Positions 1 through 11,211 of a stretch of DNA of 64,000 nt are shown piece by piece (positions within the stretch are counted from its first letter, which is position 1; each line of letters begins with the position of its first letter). The position numbers and the translations under genes are program-made. Origin of the DNA: Glycine soja. Its lineage: Eukaryota; Streptophyta; Magnoliopsida; Fabales; Fabaceae. The notes under the pieces were generated by a model. That model did not search any database and was not told where the DNA came from. It worked only from the letters and a program-made list of their open reading frames with translations. The DNA lies in the NCBI RefSeq assembly GCF_004193775.1, contig NC_041008.1, forward strand, positions 43,061,136 to 43,125,135, in the 5' to 3' direction.

Positions 1-165
1 GGAGTAATTTTCTTCCCATACAAGTACTTGGACGGAAGTATATTTTCAAGTAAATCCACCATGTAATATTCTTGTTTACTACTACTTCATAACCTACTCA
101 TAAAAAACTATTGAATCTATTGACTAACAATTTTTATTTTTCACTTTTCTTTGTTAAGAGTATGT

Positions 166-908
166 TGTTAGGTCTGGATGATCATTCATACCTATATTAG
201 GTTTTGATGATTAACAAAGAATATAAGTTGTTGATATATTAATGATGAGTTTACGACAAGTGGATATGATCAATGTTATTAACGAGCTTAACTGTTATCT
301 ACGTATATCGTCCACACTTAAAGAGAAAAATACTTTGTTTATTATTAACTAGCATCTAACGCGCTAATATCAAGAGCATCCATTCATTATATTAACCAGT
401 GTCATACATTGGTATAATTTACACTCACGTCCAGTAGGCATGAGTTTTGTACATACTTTCAAAGTAATCAACACAATTCGAAAAGGATGTGGTAGCCAAA
501 AAGGGAAGTATACATATTCTTTTTCATAAATTAACGGATCCTTCATTGAAGTCTATAAAAGGCAGACTCTACCCCAAAAAACAAGAAGTCAAAATTATTA
601 CAAGAGAACGAGAATAACTCTGAAGTAAAACTCTACAAAAATCATTGGACGATTCGTTTAAGCTTTCATTGTTTATCCTTTACTAAGAAAAGTTATCTTG
701 TATTTAAGCATTATTGCTTATCCACTCATTGAATACTATTGAATACTTGTATTCATTCAAACTATTATTTGTGAAAGCCAGGAGTAGCTTAGAGCTAAAC
801 AATACTTGAATTTTCTTAGATTCAAGGAGAGTCTAAGATAATACCAGAAATGGTACTAAGAATACTTGTATAGCCAGGAGTGGTAACACATAATACTTTT
901 CTACAATC
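166..908 (+). mobile_element. LTR-like segment of a retrotransposon (boundaries uncertain)
   Basis: The stretch opens with TGTTAGGTCTGG and carries a TATA-type box (tctataaaaggcag, about 551-564). A leader-like tract follows, with repeated 'gccaggagt' phrases at about 778 and 873, as in the R/U5 part of plant LTRs. No second copy, primer-binding site or target duplication is visible, so both ends are guesses. It is followed directly by what looks like the tail of a different retroelement polyprotein, which suggests nesting. Confidence 0.35.
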
Positions 909-920
909 AAGTTTTAATTA

Positions 921-1115
921 GTGAAACTCTTTACTATTGTTGATGAGGACCAACTCAGAAGCTTGGACCCTGAAGCGGAGCATGGATTTGATGGACCAAT
1001 CACAAGAGCACCCACTAAGAAAATGGTGAATGAAGGCCAATCTAAAATGGAAAACGTGGAGCCCAAACCCATATTGATCAACTACTTAACGAATAAGGAA
1101 AATGAGCTAACTTGA
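921..1115 (+). pseudogene. Possible C-terminal tail of a Gypsy-type polyprotein
   Basis: A 64-codon open stretch ends in TGA. It is acidic at first (DEDQLRSLDPEAEHG) and then reads GPITRAPTKKM. The 'GPxTRARxKK' pattern is common near the C terminus of plant Gypsy Pol proteins, after integrase. Nothing upstream in the window codes for RT or integrase; the sequence just before it looks like a different LTR, so this would be a truncated remnant. A probable LTR and primer-binding site follow. The family assignment rests on one short motif and is tentative. Confidence 0.35.
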
Positions 1116-1119
1116 AGAA

Positions 1120-1668
1120 AAGACCCAAGAGCAAATCTGATTTGTCATTTGGGTCCAATATTTTTGTTTGGATATTTTTATCAAATTAATGGGCACGATT
1201 TTATTTTTCTTTATTTTATAATTTTTAGTTAGGAATAATATTAGTAGTTATTGGTTTGCTTACAAATATTTAATAGCCACTAACTAGGAAGAAATTATGC
1301 TATTAAGAGTTTAATTACTAGTAGAAGCTCTTGGCATGCCTTAGGATAGCTATATGTACCTTACAATTTTATCAATGAAGGGACTTAGATTTAGATAAAA
1401 TCAGAATTTAGTTTTGTGCTAAGTGTGAGAGAATTGTTCTTTCTTAGTTCTTGTGTAGAATCCTAAATTTTTATCAAAGAATTCTTATTCTTTGTGGTGA
1501 ATTCTCCTCAACTTATTGATCCTTAGAAATTGTGGCGTTGTTCATTTTCATTTCTCACCTCAATCTGGTTTTCCTTTTCTTCTACAAAATTTTCCTTTAA
1601 CTTGAGTCTATTAAGATGCTGAATTGTGATCCATGAAAAAGGATTCTCATCATTTGGTATTCAAAGCA
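1120..1668 (+). mobile_element. LTR 3' part with primer-binding-site-like sequence
   Basis: A T-rich leader with 'gtgctaagtgtgagagaattg', typical of the R/U5 of plant LTRs, runs to a CA at 1651-1652. TTTGGTATTCAAAGCAAG follows directly, close to the initiator-Met tRNA primer-binding site TGGTATCAGAGC. The left LTR edge is not resolved. Downstream (1670-2153) is leader-like sequence with no gene that I can recognise. Confidence 0.4.
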
Positions 1669-2163
1669 AGATTCTTGGGTCTTATTCTCACTTCAAGTCA
1701 ATTCGACAATTTGGAATTGTTTCTGAGTTCGTGATTCAATTTGTTGTTGTTACTTGCGTCAAAGTGAATCAGTTTGGCCTTAGTTTATGTCACAAATTCC
1801 AATCGGTGTCAAATTCCAATCGGTGGCTTGATCAATTGTGAATCCGGGAATTATTCGAGATCCAAAGTTCACGTCAATTTTAAGCTTGTGCATCCCCTTG
1901 TTGGTTCAGGTGTGCCTTAATTGATTATAATCTGAACGTCACTTTTGATTCCATGAGTGTGCCAATTCTAATTTTCTTTCCAATTCTTTCAATCCATAAG
2001 TGTTATTGCCTTTGCGTTGTTATTGGTTGATTCATTAGTTCTAATGTGAATCACATCAACTATGGTTTAGGTATTATATTATTATTGAGTCGATTGAAGC
2101 TTGTGCATGTCCTTATGTTTAGCCTCACCTCTTTGAATCCTTTTTGTCAAGGTTTAATTCGTG

Positions 2164-2430
2164 GGCAAATTTCCCCATCTGGGGTACTTTTAAAAAGTAT
2201 TTCCCCAGATGGGGTTCTTTTGCTTTTATTTCCGGCAGGGAGCACTTTTGTACGTGAATAGTGTGCCATGCAGGACCCAAACCGCCATTGCCAATGGCGA
2301 GTTTGGTGTCACTGAGCAAGTCGCTAATGGCACTGGCGATACGTGCCTAAACCGTCATTAGAGCTGGCGATTTGTACAATCCATAGGGAACCGCCAGTCA
2401 AACTGGCGAGTTCCATGGTCTGACGGCAGC
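2164..2430 (+). repeat. Left terminal inverted repeat of the MULE
   Basis: It matches the reverse complement of 5695-5960 almost base for base, including paired 'cccatctgggg' palindromes and several TGGCGA words. Further TGGCGA words (2500-2580) and a TATA-like 'cttatatatacg' at about 2583 lie just inside and could drive rightward transcription into the exon at 4372. Confidence 0.85.
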
Positions 2431-3439
2431 TACGCCTTTTCCAGTTGCTAGGTTGCAGGAGGTGACAGAGGTTGCAGGAGCTTTAAAGGGGAGTTGCAAC
2501 TGCCATTGGCGAGTTGCCTGGAAGCTGCAACTCCCATTGGCGATTTAGGGCACAAAATAGCCATCACCAGTGGCGATTTTATGCTTATATATACGTTTCA
2601 GCTGTATGTTTTCTGAATGCATAATGAGTAGCAGAAATAGCTTAGACGAAGAAAGACTTTGAGTTTTCTGAATGCACAAAGGAGTTTTGAGTTTTTTGAG
2701 TGTTTAGGGTATAGTTTTTGAGTTTTCTGAGTGCTTAAATTTCTGTCGGTGCAGGCTTTGAGTTTTGAGTTTTAGAAGGTATAGTTTTTAGTAATTCTTT
2801 AATTAAATTAGTTTTATATTTTTATTTCGTAATGTCCTGTAAAATAATTTGTATTATTATGTTTTTAAAGCAATTTTTTGTAGCAGTTTCAATGTATAGT
2901 TTTTATGAAATTTTTAATTAAATTAGTTTTATATTTTATATGATTGTTTGTGTGTAAAAAATAGAAAAAATTTGTCATCATATTTTTAATTGGTTTGAAA
3001 TTTGGTTCTTGAGGGTTAAATTTGTGAATGAGGTTCCTAAATTTTTTAGACTAGTTTGAATTTATAGTTGTTAATAATTTTTTAATTAAATTAGTTTTAT
3101 ATTTTATATCCTTTTTTATGTGTATCAAATAAAAGAAATATGTCATGATATTTATTTAAAGAAAATTTTTGAGTCATGAAAAAATTTTGTAAATATGAAA
3201 TTTTTAGTATATTTTTAATTAGATTAGGTTGGTGTTGATAGTTTGTTAAAAATAACATGTTCTTATATATATTAAAAAAAATTGTAATTGATAATACGTT
3301 ACTTTTTTGGAAGTCAAAATAATACGTTCCTTTTTCGAAATTAATAATTTGTGTTATAATTTTATGTAAGTAATTATTTATAGCAGTTTGAATGTATAGT
3401 TTTTATTAATTTTATAATTAAATTAGATTTATAGTTTAT

Positions 3440-4320
3440 TTTGTAGTTTCCCGTAAAATAATTTATATGATAATTTTTTTAAGTAATCTTTAATTAGAAG
3501 TAGATTTTTGCTTTAAAGTAATTTTTTTTAAGTAATTTTTTTATTTATTAGTTTGCAGTAAAATAATTTGTATCATAATTTTCTTGTAGTTATTTTTAAT
3601 TAAAACTAGATTTCAGCTTTAAGAAATTTTTTGTAAGTAATTTTTTTAATTTCTTAGTTTCCAGTAAAATAATTTGTATTTATATTATAATTTTTTAAAG
3701 TAATTTTTAATTAAAACTAGATTTCAGCTTTCAAGTTATTTTTTGTAAGTAATTTTTTTTATTTGTTAGTTTCCAGTAAAATAATTTGTATGATAATTTT
3801 TTTAAGTAATTTTTAATTAAAAGTGAATTTAAGCTTTCAAGTAATTTTTTTATTTTTTAGTTTCCAGTAAAATAATTTGTATGATAATTTGTTTGAAGTA
3901 AATTTTTAAATAAAAGTAGATTTCAGCTTTAAAGTAAATTTTTTGAAGATTTTTTTTTTATTTCTTAGTTTGCAGTAAAATAATTTGTATCATAATTTTT
4001 TTAAGTAATTTTTAATTAAAACTACATTTGAGCTTTCAAGTAATTTTTTTTATTTGTTAGTTTGCAGTAAAATAATTTGTATTATAAGTTTTTTAAGTAA
4101 TTTTTAATTAAAACTAGATTTCAAGAAGTAAATTTTTTTTAAGTAATTTTTTTTATTTGTTAGTTTGCAGTAAAATAATTTGTATTATAAATTTTTTAAG
4201 TAATTTTTAATTAAAACTAGATTTCAACTTTGAAGTAAATTTATTTAAGTAATTTTTTTTATTTCTTAGTTTGGAGTAAAATAATTTGTATTATCATTTT
4301 TTTTATTTCTTACATTTTAC
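3440..4320 (+). repeat. AT-rich minisatellite, about 105-bp unit, nine copies
   Basis: The phrase 'gtaaaataattt' recurs at about 3453, 3558, 3664, 3776, 3867, 3974, 4067, 4170 and 4276, a spacing of 91-112 bp. Between copies the pattern 'taagtaatttttaattaaaactagatttcag' varies. More diverged copies reach back to about 2800. The array fills the presumed intron between the left terminus and the MULE exon. Confidence 0.8.
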
Positions 4321-4371
4321 TATTTTGAATTTGTTATGAATAATTAATTAAAATATTGTTTTTGTAGGTAC

Positions 4372-4686
4372 ATGATGAATTCGGTTATAACAGTATTGTA
4401 TTTCAATGGAAGGGTATATGAAGATAATGATGGTGTAATATTTGAAGGCAGCAAAAAAGCGATTCAGATTAAACGTGGAATTAGTTTCAATGCTTTGAAG
4501 AAAAAAATTGGAGACAAGGTAAAGTTAGAAAATAATGAAATTATTTCTGCTATCAGTTGTAGATTTTTAGTGTCAGGAAAATATATTGCCTTGCAAATTT
4601 GCGATGATGAAGACGTTGAAACGATGCTGGAAAGTTTTAAACAACAACAACAAAATTATATTAATAAATCACTAACGTACAAATAA
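4372..4686 (+). CDS. MULE-type N-terminal exon (PB1-like), orphan
   Basis: This 104-codon open frame starts MMNSVITVLYFNGRVYED and continues through a GIS(F)NALKKKIGDKVKL segment to DDEDVETMLESF. The layout (basic lysine early, acidic DxDDE-like stretch late) resembles the PB1-like N-terminal region that precedes the MULE domain in many legume Mutator transposases. A splice acceptor-like 'tttttgtag' lies just before the ATG. The frame ends in TAA after a glutamine run, and no transposase, zinc-knuckle or SWIM region follows before the right terminus. It is therefore a truncated first coding exon in a deletion derivative. Function beyond the family resemblance is unknown. Confidence 0.65.
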   Translation: MMNSVITVLYFNGRVYEDNDGVIFEGSKKAIQIKRGISFNALKKKIGDKVKLENNEIISAISCRFLVSGKYIALQICDDEDVETMLESFKQQQQNYINKSLTYK

Positions 4687-4864
4687 TAATATACCAACTA
4701 AATCATATTTAAACATACTACTTAAAATTTAAAAGTTTTACCATACATCAACAAACTTAGCATATCTAAAACAATTAATAAAACTAACCTAACCTAACAA
4801 TTAATAAAACTAACCTAACCTAACTTACCATATCTATAATTAATTTACAAAATTATAAATAAAT

Positions 4865-5110
4865 TATATTATCAAATTAACTAAAACTAACCTAACTAAT
4901 ATTATCAAAATTATATTTATAAATCAACTAAAACTAACCTAACTAATATTCTTAAAATTATATTTATAAATCAACTAAAACTAACCAAACTAATATTATC
5001 AAAATTATATTTATAAATCAACTAAAACTAACCTAACTAATATTCTTAAAATTATATTTATAAATGAACTAAAACTAACCTAACATAAACCTAACCTAAA
5101 CAATATTAAT
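4865..5110 (+). repeat. 47-bp tandem repeat with alternating units
   Basis: 'ctaaaactaacc' recurs at 4881, 4928, 4975, 5022 and 5069, exactly 47 bp apart. Units alternate between 'attatcaaaatt' and 'attcttaaaatt', so the true period is a 94-bp dimer. The preceding stretch (4780-4830) has a shorter 'aactaacctaacctaac' repeat. Confidence 0.85.
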
Positions 5111-5694
5111 ATGTGAACTGAAATTATTTTAACACATGTATATATAACAGAAAAATATAGGGCAAACAACATTAAAAAAAAATTAACTTACCGGAAGCGC
5201 GTATTAAGAATAGCAATCCAAAGCACGACGTATGGAGAATACACAGTGTAGTGTTAGGACAGCGGAAGTAAGATTCAAAACTTCACCTACAATAGGTAAA
5301 AAATTTCTCAATTAAAACTGAAATATAAATTAAACTTAACTTAATATATATAACACAAAAAATTTTAAAATTTTCAGTTAACATAATACTTACAAAAACA
5401 CCTAATACCAACACAAGAAGAAACAATGCAATGGAAGCTCAATATCTCGTGTGAGGAAGATAAGCAGAAGAAGATAACCAATGAGGAAGATAAGCAGAAG
5501 AAGAAGAAGAAAGCATGCATACGAAGAAGAAGAAAGCATGCATACGAAGCATGCATATCTCGCGTTTTATAAAAAAAATTTTGAATCCCTGCACCTGCAA
5601 ATCGCCTGCACCAATGGCGATTTCCTCTCTGCAAATCGCCTGCACCAATGGCGATTTCCTCTCTGTTGCACTGCCATGGCAGGAACTAGGCCTG

Positions 5695-5960
5695 CTGCCC
5701 TCAGCTATTGGAACTCGCCAGTTTGACTGGCGGTTCCCTATGGATTGTACAAATCGCCAGCTCTAATGGCGGTTTAGGCACGTATCGCCAGTGCCATAAG
5801 CGACTTGCTCAGTGACACCAAACTCGCCATTGGCAATGGCGGTTTGGGTCCTGCATGGCACGCTGTTCACGTACAAAAGTGCCCCCTACCGGAAATAAAA
5901 GCAAAAGAACCCCATCTGGGGAAATACTTTTTAAAAGTACCCCAGATGGGGAAATTTGCC
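5695..5960 (-). repeat. Right terminal inverted repeat of the MULE
   Basis: Inverted partner of 2164-2430. Just inside it (5585-5660) is a short direct duplication of 'aaatcgcctgcaccaatggcg', so the right subterminal region has diverged from the left. Confidence 0.85.
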
Positions 5961-5970
5961 TTAATTCGTG

Positions 5971-6687
5971 CCTTTGTGCGTGATTCTGATTCGTCTAGTT
6001 TTGTTTTATTTTATTTCTTGATAGTTGTGTCTTTTTAATTCGTTGGCAGTGCAAGTCAATTTGAGTATTTTGTGTTAAATTTCTGCCCCTTATGTTCTGA
6101 TTGTTCACATTTGTTCTTGAGAGGCTTTTGGCAAACCCTCTTGTTTGATCCATAAAAAATTGAGTTTGAGTTTGGGTGTTTTCATAAATATTACAAAGTC
6201 GAGTATTTATTAGCAAAAAAGGAGATGAGAAGTGAAAAATTGAAAGAAGTTATATCTAAAAAAAACTGCCTTATAAAAAAATCCTTCTATACTAGTATCA
6301 AATTTTTGTTTTGCATACACCTTTACTCCATTTTCTCTCTCTTGAATACTCCATAAACTAACATAGATGACCTTTTAAGATTCTTGGTTTGTGTAGTTTC
6401 TTATTCTTGAGTCTTCAAGTTTATCTTTCCTTGGCATTCTATCTTGCATTTCCTATCCTTTCATTTAGCTTTTATTGTTTGTCATTTAAATTTCCTTGGT
6501 TTTGTCTTAGAGTATTTCTTTTTCTTTGAACTCTTGAGTTGAGCTTGAAATTCGTTACATTTTTCACATTGAATATTTTCTTGATTTAAATTTTGGAGGT
6601 TCCACTTAAGAACTTAAGAATTTTGGAGGTTTCACATTGAATATTTTCTTGATTTAAATTATAATAATAAATTAGATTTTTTTTAAA
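5971..6687. other. Intergenic, old retroelement leader and short duplication
   Basis: No gene recognised. The first part continues the T-rich sequence interrupted by the MULE. A direct duplication of 'cacattgaatattttcttg' and flanking bases lies at about 6567 and 6631, just before the hAT relic. Confidence 0.5.
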
Positions 6688-8122
6688 TTGGCTCACTTTT
6701 ATCATGGTGCTCATGTACCAACACTTCAAAAGATTACTCTTAAGTTACTAGGACAACCTTGTTCATCATCATGCCGTAGAAAAAGTTGGAGTAGTTACTC
6801 TTTCATTCATTCAATCAAAAGAAACAAGATAACATCTCATCAGACAAATGATCTAGTATTTATTCATAGTAATCTTCGTCTTCTTTCAAGAAATTCTCCA
6901 CTATCATCAAGAAGAAACTAAAATGTGGGACAATGCAGGAGATTGTTAGACAAGTGGCCTCGGATATCTTAAGAAGGGGGGTTGAATTAAGATATTGCAA
7001 ACTATTTCCCCAATTAAAATTCTATTTCAATTTCAATGCAAGTTGCAAGTTCCCTTAAAAATGAACTCTTAAATAATGATTCAAGTAGAACAATCTGAAT
7101 ATAAATATAAAGCAATAATAAATAAACGAGTTTAAGGAAAGAGAAAATGCAAACTTAGATTTATACTGGTTCGACCACATCCTTGTGCCTATGTCCAGTC
7201 CCCAAGCAGCCCGCTTGAGAGTTCTACTATCTTGTAAAATCCTTTTACAAGTTCTGAACACACAAGGACAATCCTTCTTTTGTGTTCAGATTTCTTTACA
7301 ACAAGAGACCCTCGGCCTCTCAATCCCCTTTGAGAATTTAGAAAGAAGAGAAGAATAAATCTCTCTTGAAAGAGATAGATTGCACAATTTGAGCACTCAA
7401 TTAATTTCTTATTGAATTGCAAGTGTATTGACCAAGGAATTCTTAAGAGGATGAAATGTTTTTGCTCTTTGAGAGAATAAGACTTTTTGTTATGAAAAAC
7501 TCTAAGAAATTTGTGTTGTAAGTCACATATATATAGACCTTTGGTGGCCATGTAAAAACCATTTGAAAAGATGTGACTTTTAGAAATAATTTTCTGAAAA
7601 ATCTCCTTTGGTAATCGATTACAGGATTTGTGTAATCGATTACAGGTTTAAAATTTGAATTAAAACGTTTATTAACTGTTGGTAATCGATTACCAATATT
7701 GTGTAATTGATTACACAGAATAAAATTTAAATTCAAATTTTAATAGCTGTTGTAAACCATTTTTGGCCACTGGTGATCGATTACATCCTCTGGTAATCGA
7801 TTACCAGAGAGTAAATATCTTGAAAAAGACTTTTTAACTTAAATTACTTGGCCAAACCTTTTGCTATTTCAATTAGGAATTCCCTTCCTAAAATACTAGT
7901 GATCATCTTGATGTTGTGTCTTGTATTCTTGAATCATTGTCTTGAATTAAACTTGAAAAGCGCATTTACATCAAATCATCATGATCATCATAAAAACATC
8001 AAAGTCATTTGCTTCTACAGAGATGAATTTGGATCACTTGATGAGAATGAAATTCTTGAAGTTGCTAATTTATCTCTTAATGAACCAGAATTAAAAGTTG
8101 TGTTTTTTAATGATTATGATTA
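6688..8122 (+). pseudogene. hAT-family transposase C-terminal relic, split by a solo LTR
   Basis: 6688-6943 encodes GAHVPTLQK...LKLLGQPCSSS, then a W-S...F-IHS...NKI segment and DLVFIHSNLRLLSRN, the pattern of the C-terminal hAT dimerisation domain. A frameshift near 6890 moves the frame to one reading HQEETKMWDNAGD. This continues, after the LTR (6944-8019) is removed with one copy of the GAGAT duplication, as GDEFGSLDENEILEV...FFNDYD and a stop at about 8120-8122. The N-terminal and catalytic regions are absent. It is inactive both from the frameshift and from the insertion. Confidence 0.8.
6944..8019 (-). mobile_element. Solo LTR (1,076 bp) with 5-bp target duplication
   Basis: On the minus strand it runs TGTAGAAGC... 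to ...CTTGTCTAACA. The 5-mer GAGAT flanks it at 6939-6943 and 8020-8024. Removing it restores the hAT reading frame across the junction, which fixes both ends. It contains three pairs of GTAATCGATTAC-like palindromes (7611/7632, 7682/7703, 7773/7793). A TATA-type 'ctatatatatg' is readable on the minus strand at about 7530. No internal retrotransposon sequence remains, so it arose by LTR-LTR recombination. Confidence 0.88.
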
Positions 8123-8123
8123 A

Positions 8124-8466
8124 GAAGGAATAGGAAGAACTTAGATATATTAGAATTAATAATTTTTTTTATTTATCTTTTCAATTATGATGATTTATCT
8201 TGATATTTTTTTAGGTGAGACTCTTTATTAAATATATTAGCAATTTTATTTTTAGATTTTTTTAAAAAGACGAAATTTTTATCTTGTGAAATCTTCTTTT
8301 GAATGATAATGGTCCTACTTAATATAATTTTTTTATGCTTATTATATATATATATATATCGTGTCTCCATGTCTTATGTTTTGAAATTTAACTGTGTCGT
8401 GTTATCGATGTCATGTTCGGTGTCGATGTCGGAGCTCCATACTCTCAATAATGGACTTTATTTTGA
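8124..8466. other. Intergenic
   Basis: AT-rich sequence with a short (AT)n run at about 8342-8360. No gene or element ends seen. Confidence 0.5.
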
Positions 8467-9583
8467 GAATTATTGCAGCCATTGCCACACTGGGAAGTGC
8501 ATTGGGCATGGGAACAACTAGGCAAACACTTCCATTTCCACCCAGTTTGTAAAATTCAGAGCTGTATGTAGTGTGATCTTCCCACATTTGTGTAAGTGGC
8601 CATTCTTTTAGAGTTTTTGGTATATTATACGCCTTAAAAATGATAATTTTTTTACCAAGACAATGTGATAGTAAAAATGAGAATGAGGGTGTGAAATATG
8701 TAATTCCAGGTATTTTGTGACCTCCAATTCTATTGTATGTGGCTACCTAGTTCTTTCACTTGTTCTGTCTTTCTCGACACGGTAAACTCATTGATTCTTC
8801 TTTAATTTAGGCATCAATTTGGTTACCCGGGAAGGTTTTATTGAATGTGTTAACCTCTTCTCCTCTTTAATTTACTGGCTGTTTTGTCATGTTAAATTTA
8901 TTCTTTTAAATTAGGATTAATTATACTTTTTGTCTTCTACTTTATACAATTTCACAATTTTTCTCCTCTATTTTTTATGGCAAATTTTATCTTCCAATTT
9001 ATAAAATGTCGCACATTTTACACTTATGTCAGGTATCCATTAAGTCATAAACTACAGGATGACATGATTATTACTTTACAAAAGTTTTGAACTGCATCAT
9101 TTTATAAATTAGGAGGCAAAATTTGTAAAACATATTTGGGAGACAAAATTTGCAAGATTGTGCAAATGAGGGCAAAAATACAATTAAGCCTTTAAATTTT
9201 ATTATGTTAGTAGTACTATTTTTTTTGAGGGAAAATTGCCTGTAAAGACAGTGCTTCAGTAACATTGAACTCCTTAACTTGTTAGATCTTAATATCAAAT
9301 GTTTCTAATGAAATATAGTTTGAACTAACTTTTGAAGGTTATGTATGGTCTTCTCACATCTGGAGCCTCAGCAGCAGCAGCAATAGTCTATGAAGTTCAC
9401 TATGACAACTCAAATGCCAGTTGGTTTCCATTCTGCAGACAATATAACCACTGCTGTAAACAAATTTCTGGTTCACTCATTGGCTCTTTCATTGCAGTAG
9501 TTCTCTTCATCATACATATTCTCATGTCAGCAATATCTTTAGCAAACACTGATAATTGGTACCTAGAATTGTATCTCTATTAA
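8467..9583 (+). pseudogene. CASP-like (Casparian strip membrane protein family) pseudogene
   Basis: Around 8475-8580 one frame reads IIAAIATLGSALGMGTTRQT and a shifted frame continues TQFVKFRAV, as in the first CASP segments (membrane helix, then the 'TQFxxFRA' extracellular start). From 9340 the frame reads MYGLLTSGASAAAAIVY, then C-x6-CCKQISGSLIGSF and a hydrophobic stretch ending LMSAISLANTDN, matching the third and fourth membrane helices and the conserved cysteines of the second loop. The frameshift near 8540, the absent N-terminal start and the missing helix-2 exon mark it as dead. A MULE-type MITE (8914-9190) sits in the former intron. Confidence 0.75.
8914..9190. mobile_element. MULE-type MITE (277 bp)
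   Basis: Terminal inverted repeats GGATTAATTATACTTTTTG (left) and the reverse complement of AAAATACAATTAAGCC (right). The flanks are TTTAAATTA (8905-8913) and TTTAAATTT (9191-9199), a 9-bp duplication with one mismatch. It has no coding capacity. Confidence 0.7.
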
Positions 9584-10492
9584 CACCACCATATTTTTTT
9601 TCAGTTTTTCCTTTTTAATAAAATTGTTGACAACTTATGTTTATCATAAATTTCAGATGTCTCTCTTCGGGGTGCCATGTCGGCATATTGTAACAGTACA
9701 ACATATACTTCTTTGTTTAGTTAACTTTGGTTTTGGTTAAAAATGAAAAGATGGTGGAAATGGAAAAGTTGTGGTGTTCATGTAGTAGCTCTCAATCTGA
9801 ACATGTTTGTCTAGCCTTCCCTGCAAGTTTGGTAGCTTCCAGCTTTCAAAGACTCTCTGAAATGCCAACATGGTATAGTATGGTTGATAAATAATATTGT
9901 CCCTTAAACATGAAGTAAAGATTCCATTCCTAATGCGTGCATATGAAAAAATATATGTTGGAAGAGGTTAATTACCTTAAAAACGGATCTCAATGCTTCA
10001 AGGTTCGAGGGATTTTAGTCTTTTGCATATCTTACAATAATTACGAGCTTTCAGTGGCAAATCGAAGGTTAGTTCTCAATTCACAGAGACAATTGAATAT
10101 TGTTAGTTCTCAATTCACAAAAATATACGGTAAGAATTGAATATTGTTCGTAGAAATCGAAGGTTGGTTCTCAATTCACAAAAGACAATTTTTAATAAGA
10201 ATTACAAAGAGTAAGGATTTGTTTCGTTAAGAGAAACAATAATTAAAATCGAAGAAGGCATAAATAAAAAAGGATTTGTTTATGGAAACATTGTAGATCA
10301 AGATTTAAGAACATGAAGGAACTAACCTTAACAGCTTACTGCAGCCGATCAAATTATTGGGATCAAATTTCATTCTACTTCACCTGTAAATTCTAAATTG
10401 AAATTAATTCAATTTGATTTTTAATTCATATATTAAATTTATAAATTTATTTAGATCCTAATTCTTTAGATGAATAATATTTTATCTCTAAT
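9584..10492. repeat. Intergenic with a 95-bp spaced direct repeat
   Basis: No gene seen. 'atcgaaggtt(a/g)gttctcaa' occurs at 10061 and 10156, with a further 'ttagttctcaattcac' copy at about 10100, which gives a small imperfect tandem array at 10055-10195. Confidence 0.55.
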
Positions 10493-10650
10493 TGTTGGAA
10501 AATACCCAAGTCCCACATCGGCTGTCTCAATCCTTGGAGTGCAGCTTATATGCGGAAGTGAAGACGAGGTCTCAAGGTCAGAACCTACTCTTTTACCATG
10601 TTAGATTTCATTTCAAAAATCAATTGACATTAAGTGAAGATTATCCAACA
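10493..10650 (+). mobile_element. Possible TRIM-type solo LTR
   Basis: The stretch begins TGTTGG and ends CCAACA (158 bp) and contains 'aagtcccacatcggct' near the 5' end and 'accatgttaga...attgacattaagtg' near the 3' end. These phrases recur in short plant LTR elements. The flanking 5-mers (CTAAT and ATTAT) do not match, so the boundaries or the identity may be wrong. Confidence 0.4.
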
Positions 10651-11208
10651 ATTATCACCCTCAATAATCTTGACCAGGTTAGCACCCTCTTAACACCAGT
10701 CCCATGACCACACACCTAATAACATTAAAGAGAGAAGAAAACAAAGGATGAACAAAATGGGAGAACTAAGTCAAAACCCATTAGAACTTTACATAAACCT
10801 CTAATTAGGAAGGCAATTTATGTTCCTAAGATACTCATCCCTAACAAAAAATGGGACAGAATCCCACGTTTTATGTACCAAGTAAAATTATCCCGAAATA
10901 AAACTCCAAAATTAGTTAAATTGTTAGGAGAATTTCCTTCCCTATAGTTTTAGACGAGCCTCCATTCTTGCCACCATTATCCAAGTCAGTTTTGTGAGGC
11001 GAGTGCTAACTTTATATGATTCTTTCCAATTATCTTGTCAACATGCTCAACCATGGATGAGGCCATTCCAAAACTCCTTCATGGCCAACCCATACTAGGA
11101 TTGACCTAATAGCGTTGACCTTGTTATGTTAGCTCACTAATTTATTTCAACTCATCATGTGTCCTGCATGCGTGATTATAAGTAACTGATATGTAGTCCA
11201 CATGCATC
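10651..11208. other. Intergenic
   Basis: No ORF, RNA or element ends that I can support. Confidence 0.4.
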
Positions 11209-11211
11209 TTA

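Larger units (their letters stand above)
2164..5960 (+). mobile_element. Non-autonomous Mutator-like element with long terminal inverted repeats
   Basis: The ends are inverted copies. The left end starts GGCAAATTTCCCC and the right end finishes GGGGAAATTTGCC. Near-identical inverted homology continues for about 250-270 bp (about 2164-2430 and 5695-5960). The 10-mer TTAATTCGTG lies on both sides (2154-2163 and 5961-5970) and is a perfect target-site duplication of Mutator length. The terminal repeats are crowded with TGGCGA/TCGCCA words. Inside are AT-rich minisatellites and one MULE-type N-terminal exon, but no transposase catalytic domain, so the element would depend on an autonomous partner. 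It inserted into older retrotransposon leader-like sequence. Confidence 0.85.

Noticed and set aside
2125..2319. Open frame MLSDTKLAIGNGGLG..., repeated at 5805-6038
   Set aside because: It lies in both terminal inverted repeats of the MULE, so it repeats by structure; no protein pattern.
4780..5110. Telomere-like CCTAA words
   Set aside because: They are part of 26-bp and 47-bp repeats and never form the plant CCCTAAA heptamer array.
7999..8019. An LTR end at the 'catcataaaaaca' phrase (7998)
   Set aside because: Flanking 5-mers do not match there. The end at 8019 gives the GAGAT duplication and restores the hAT frame.
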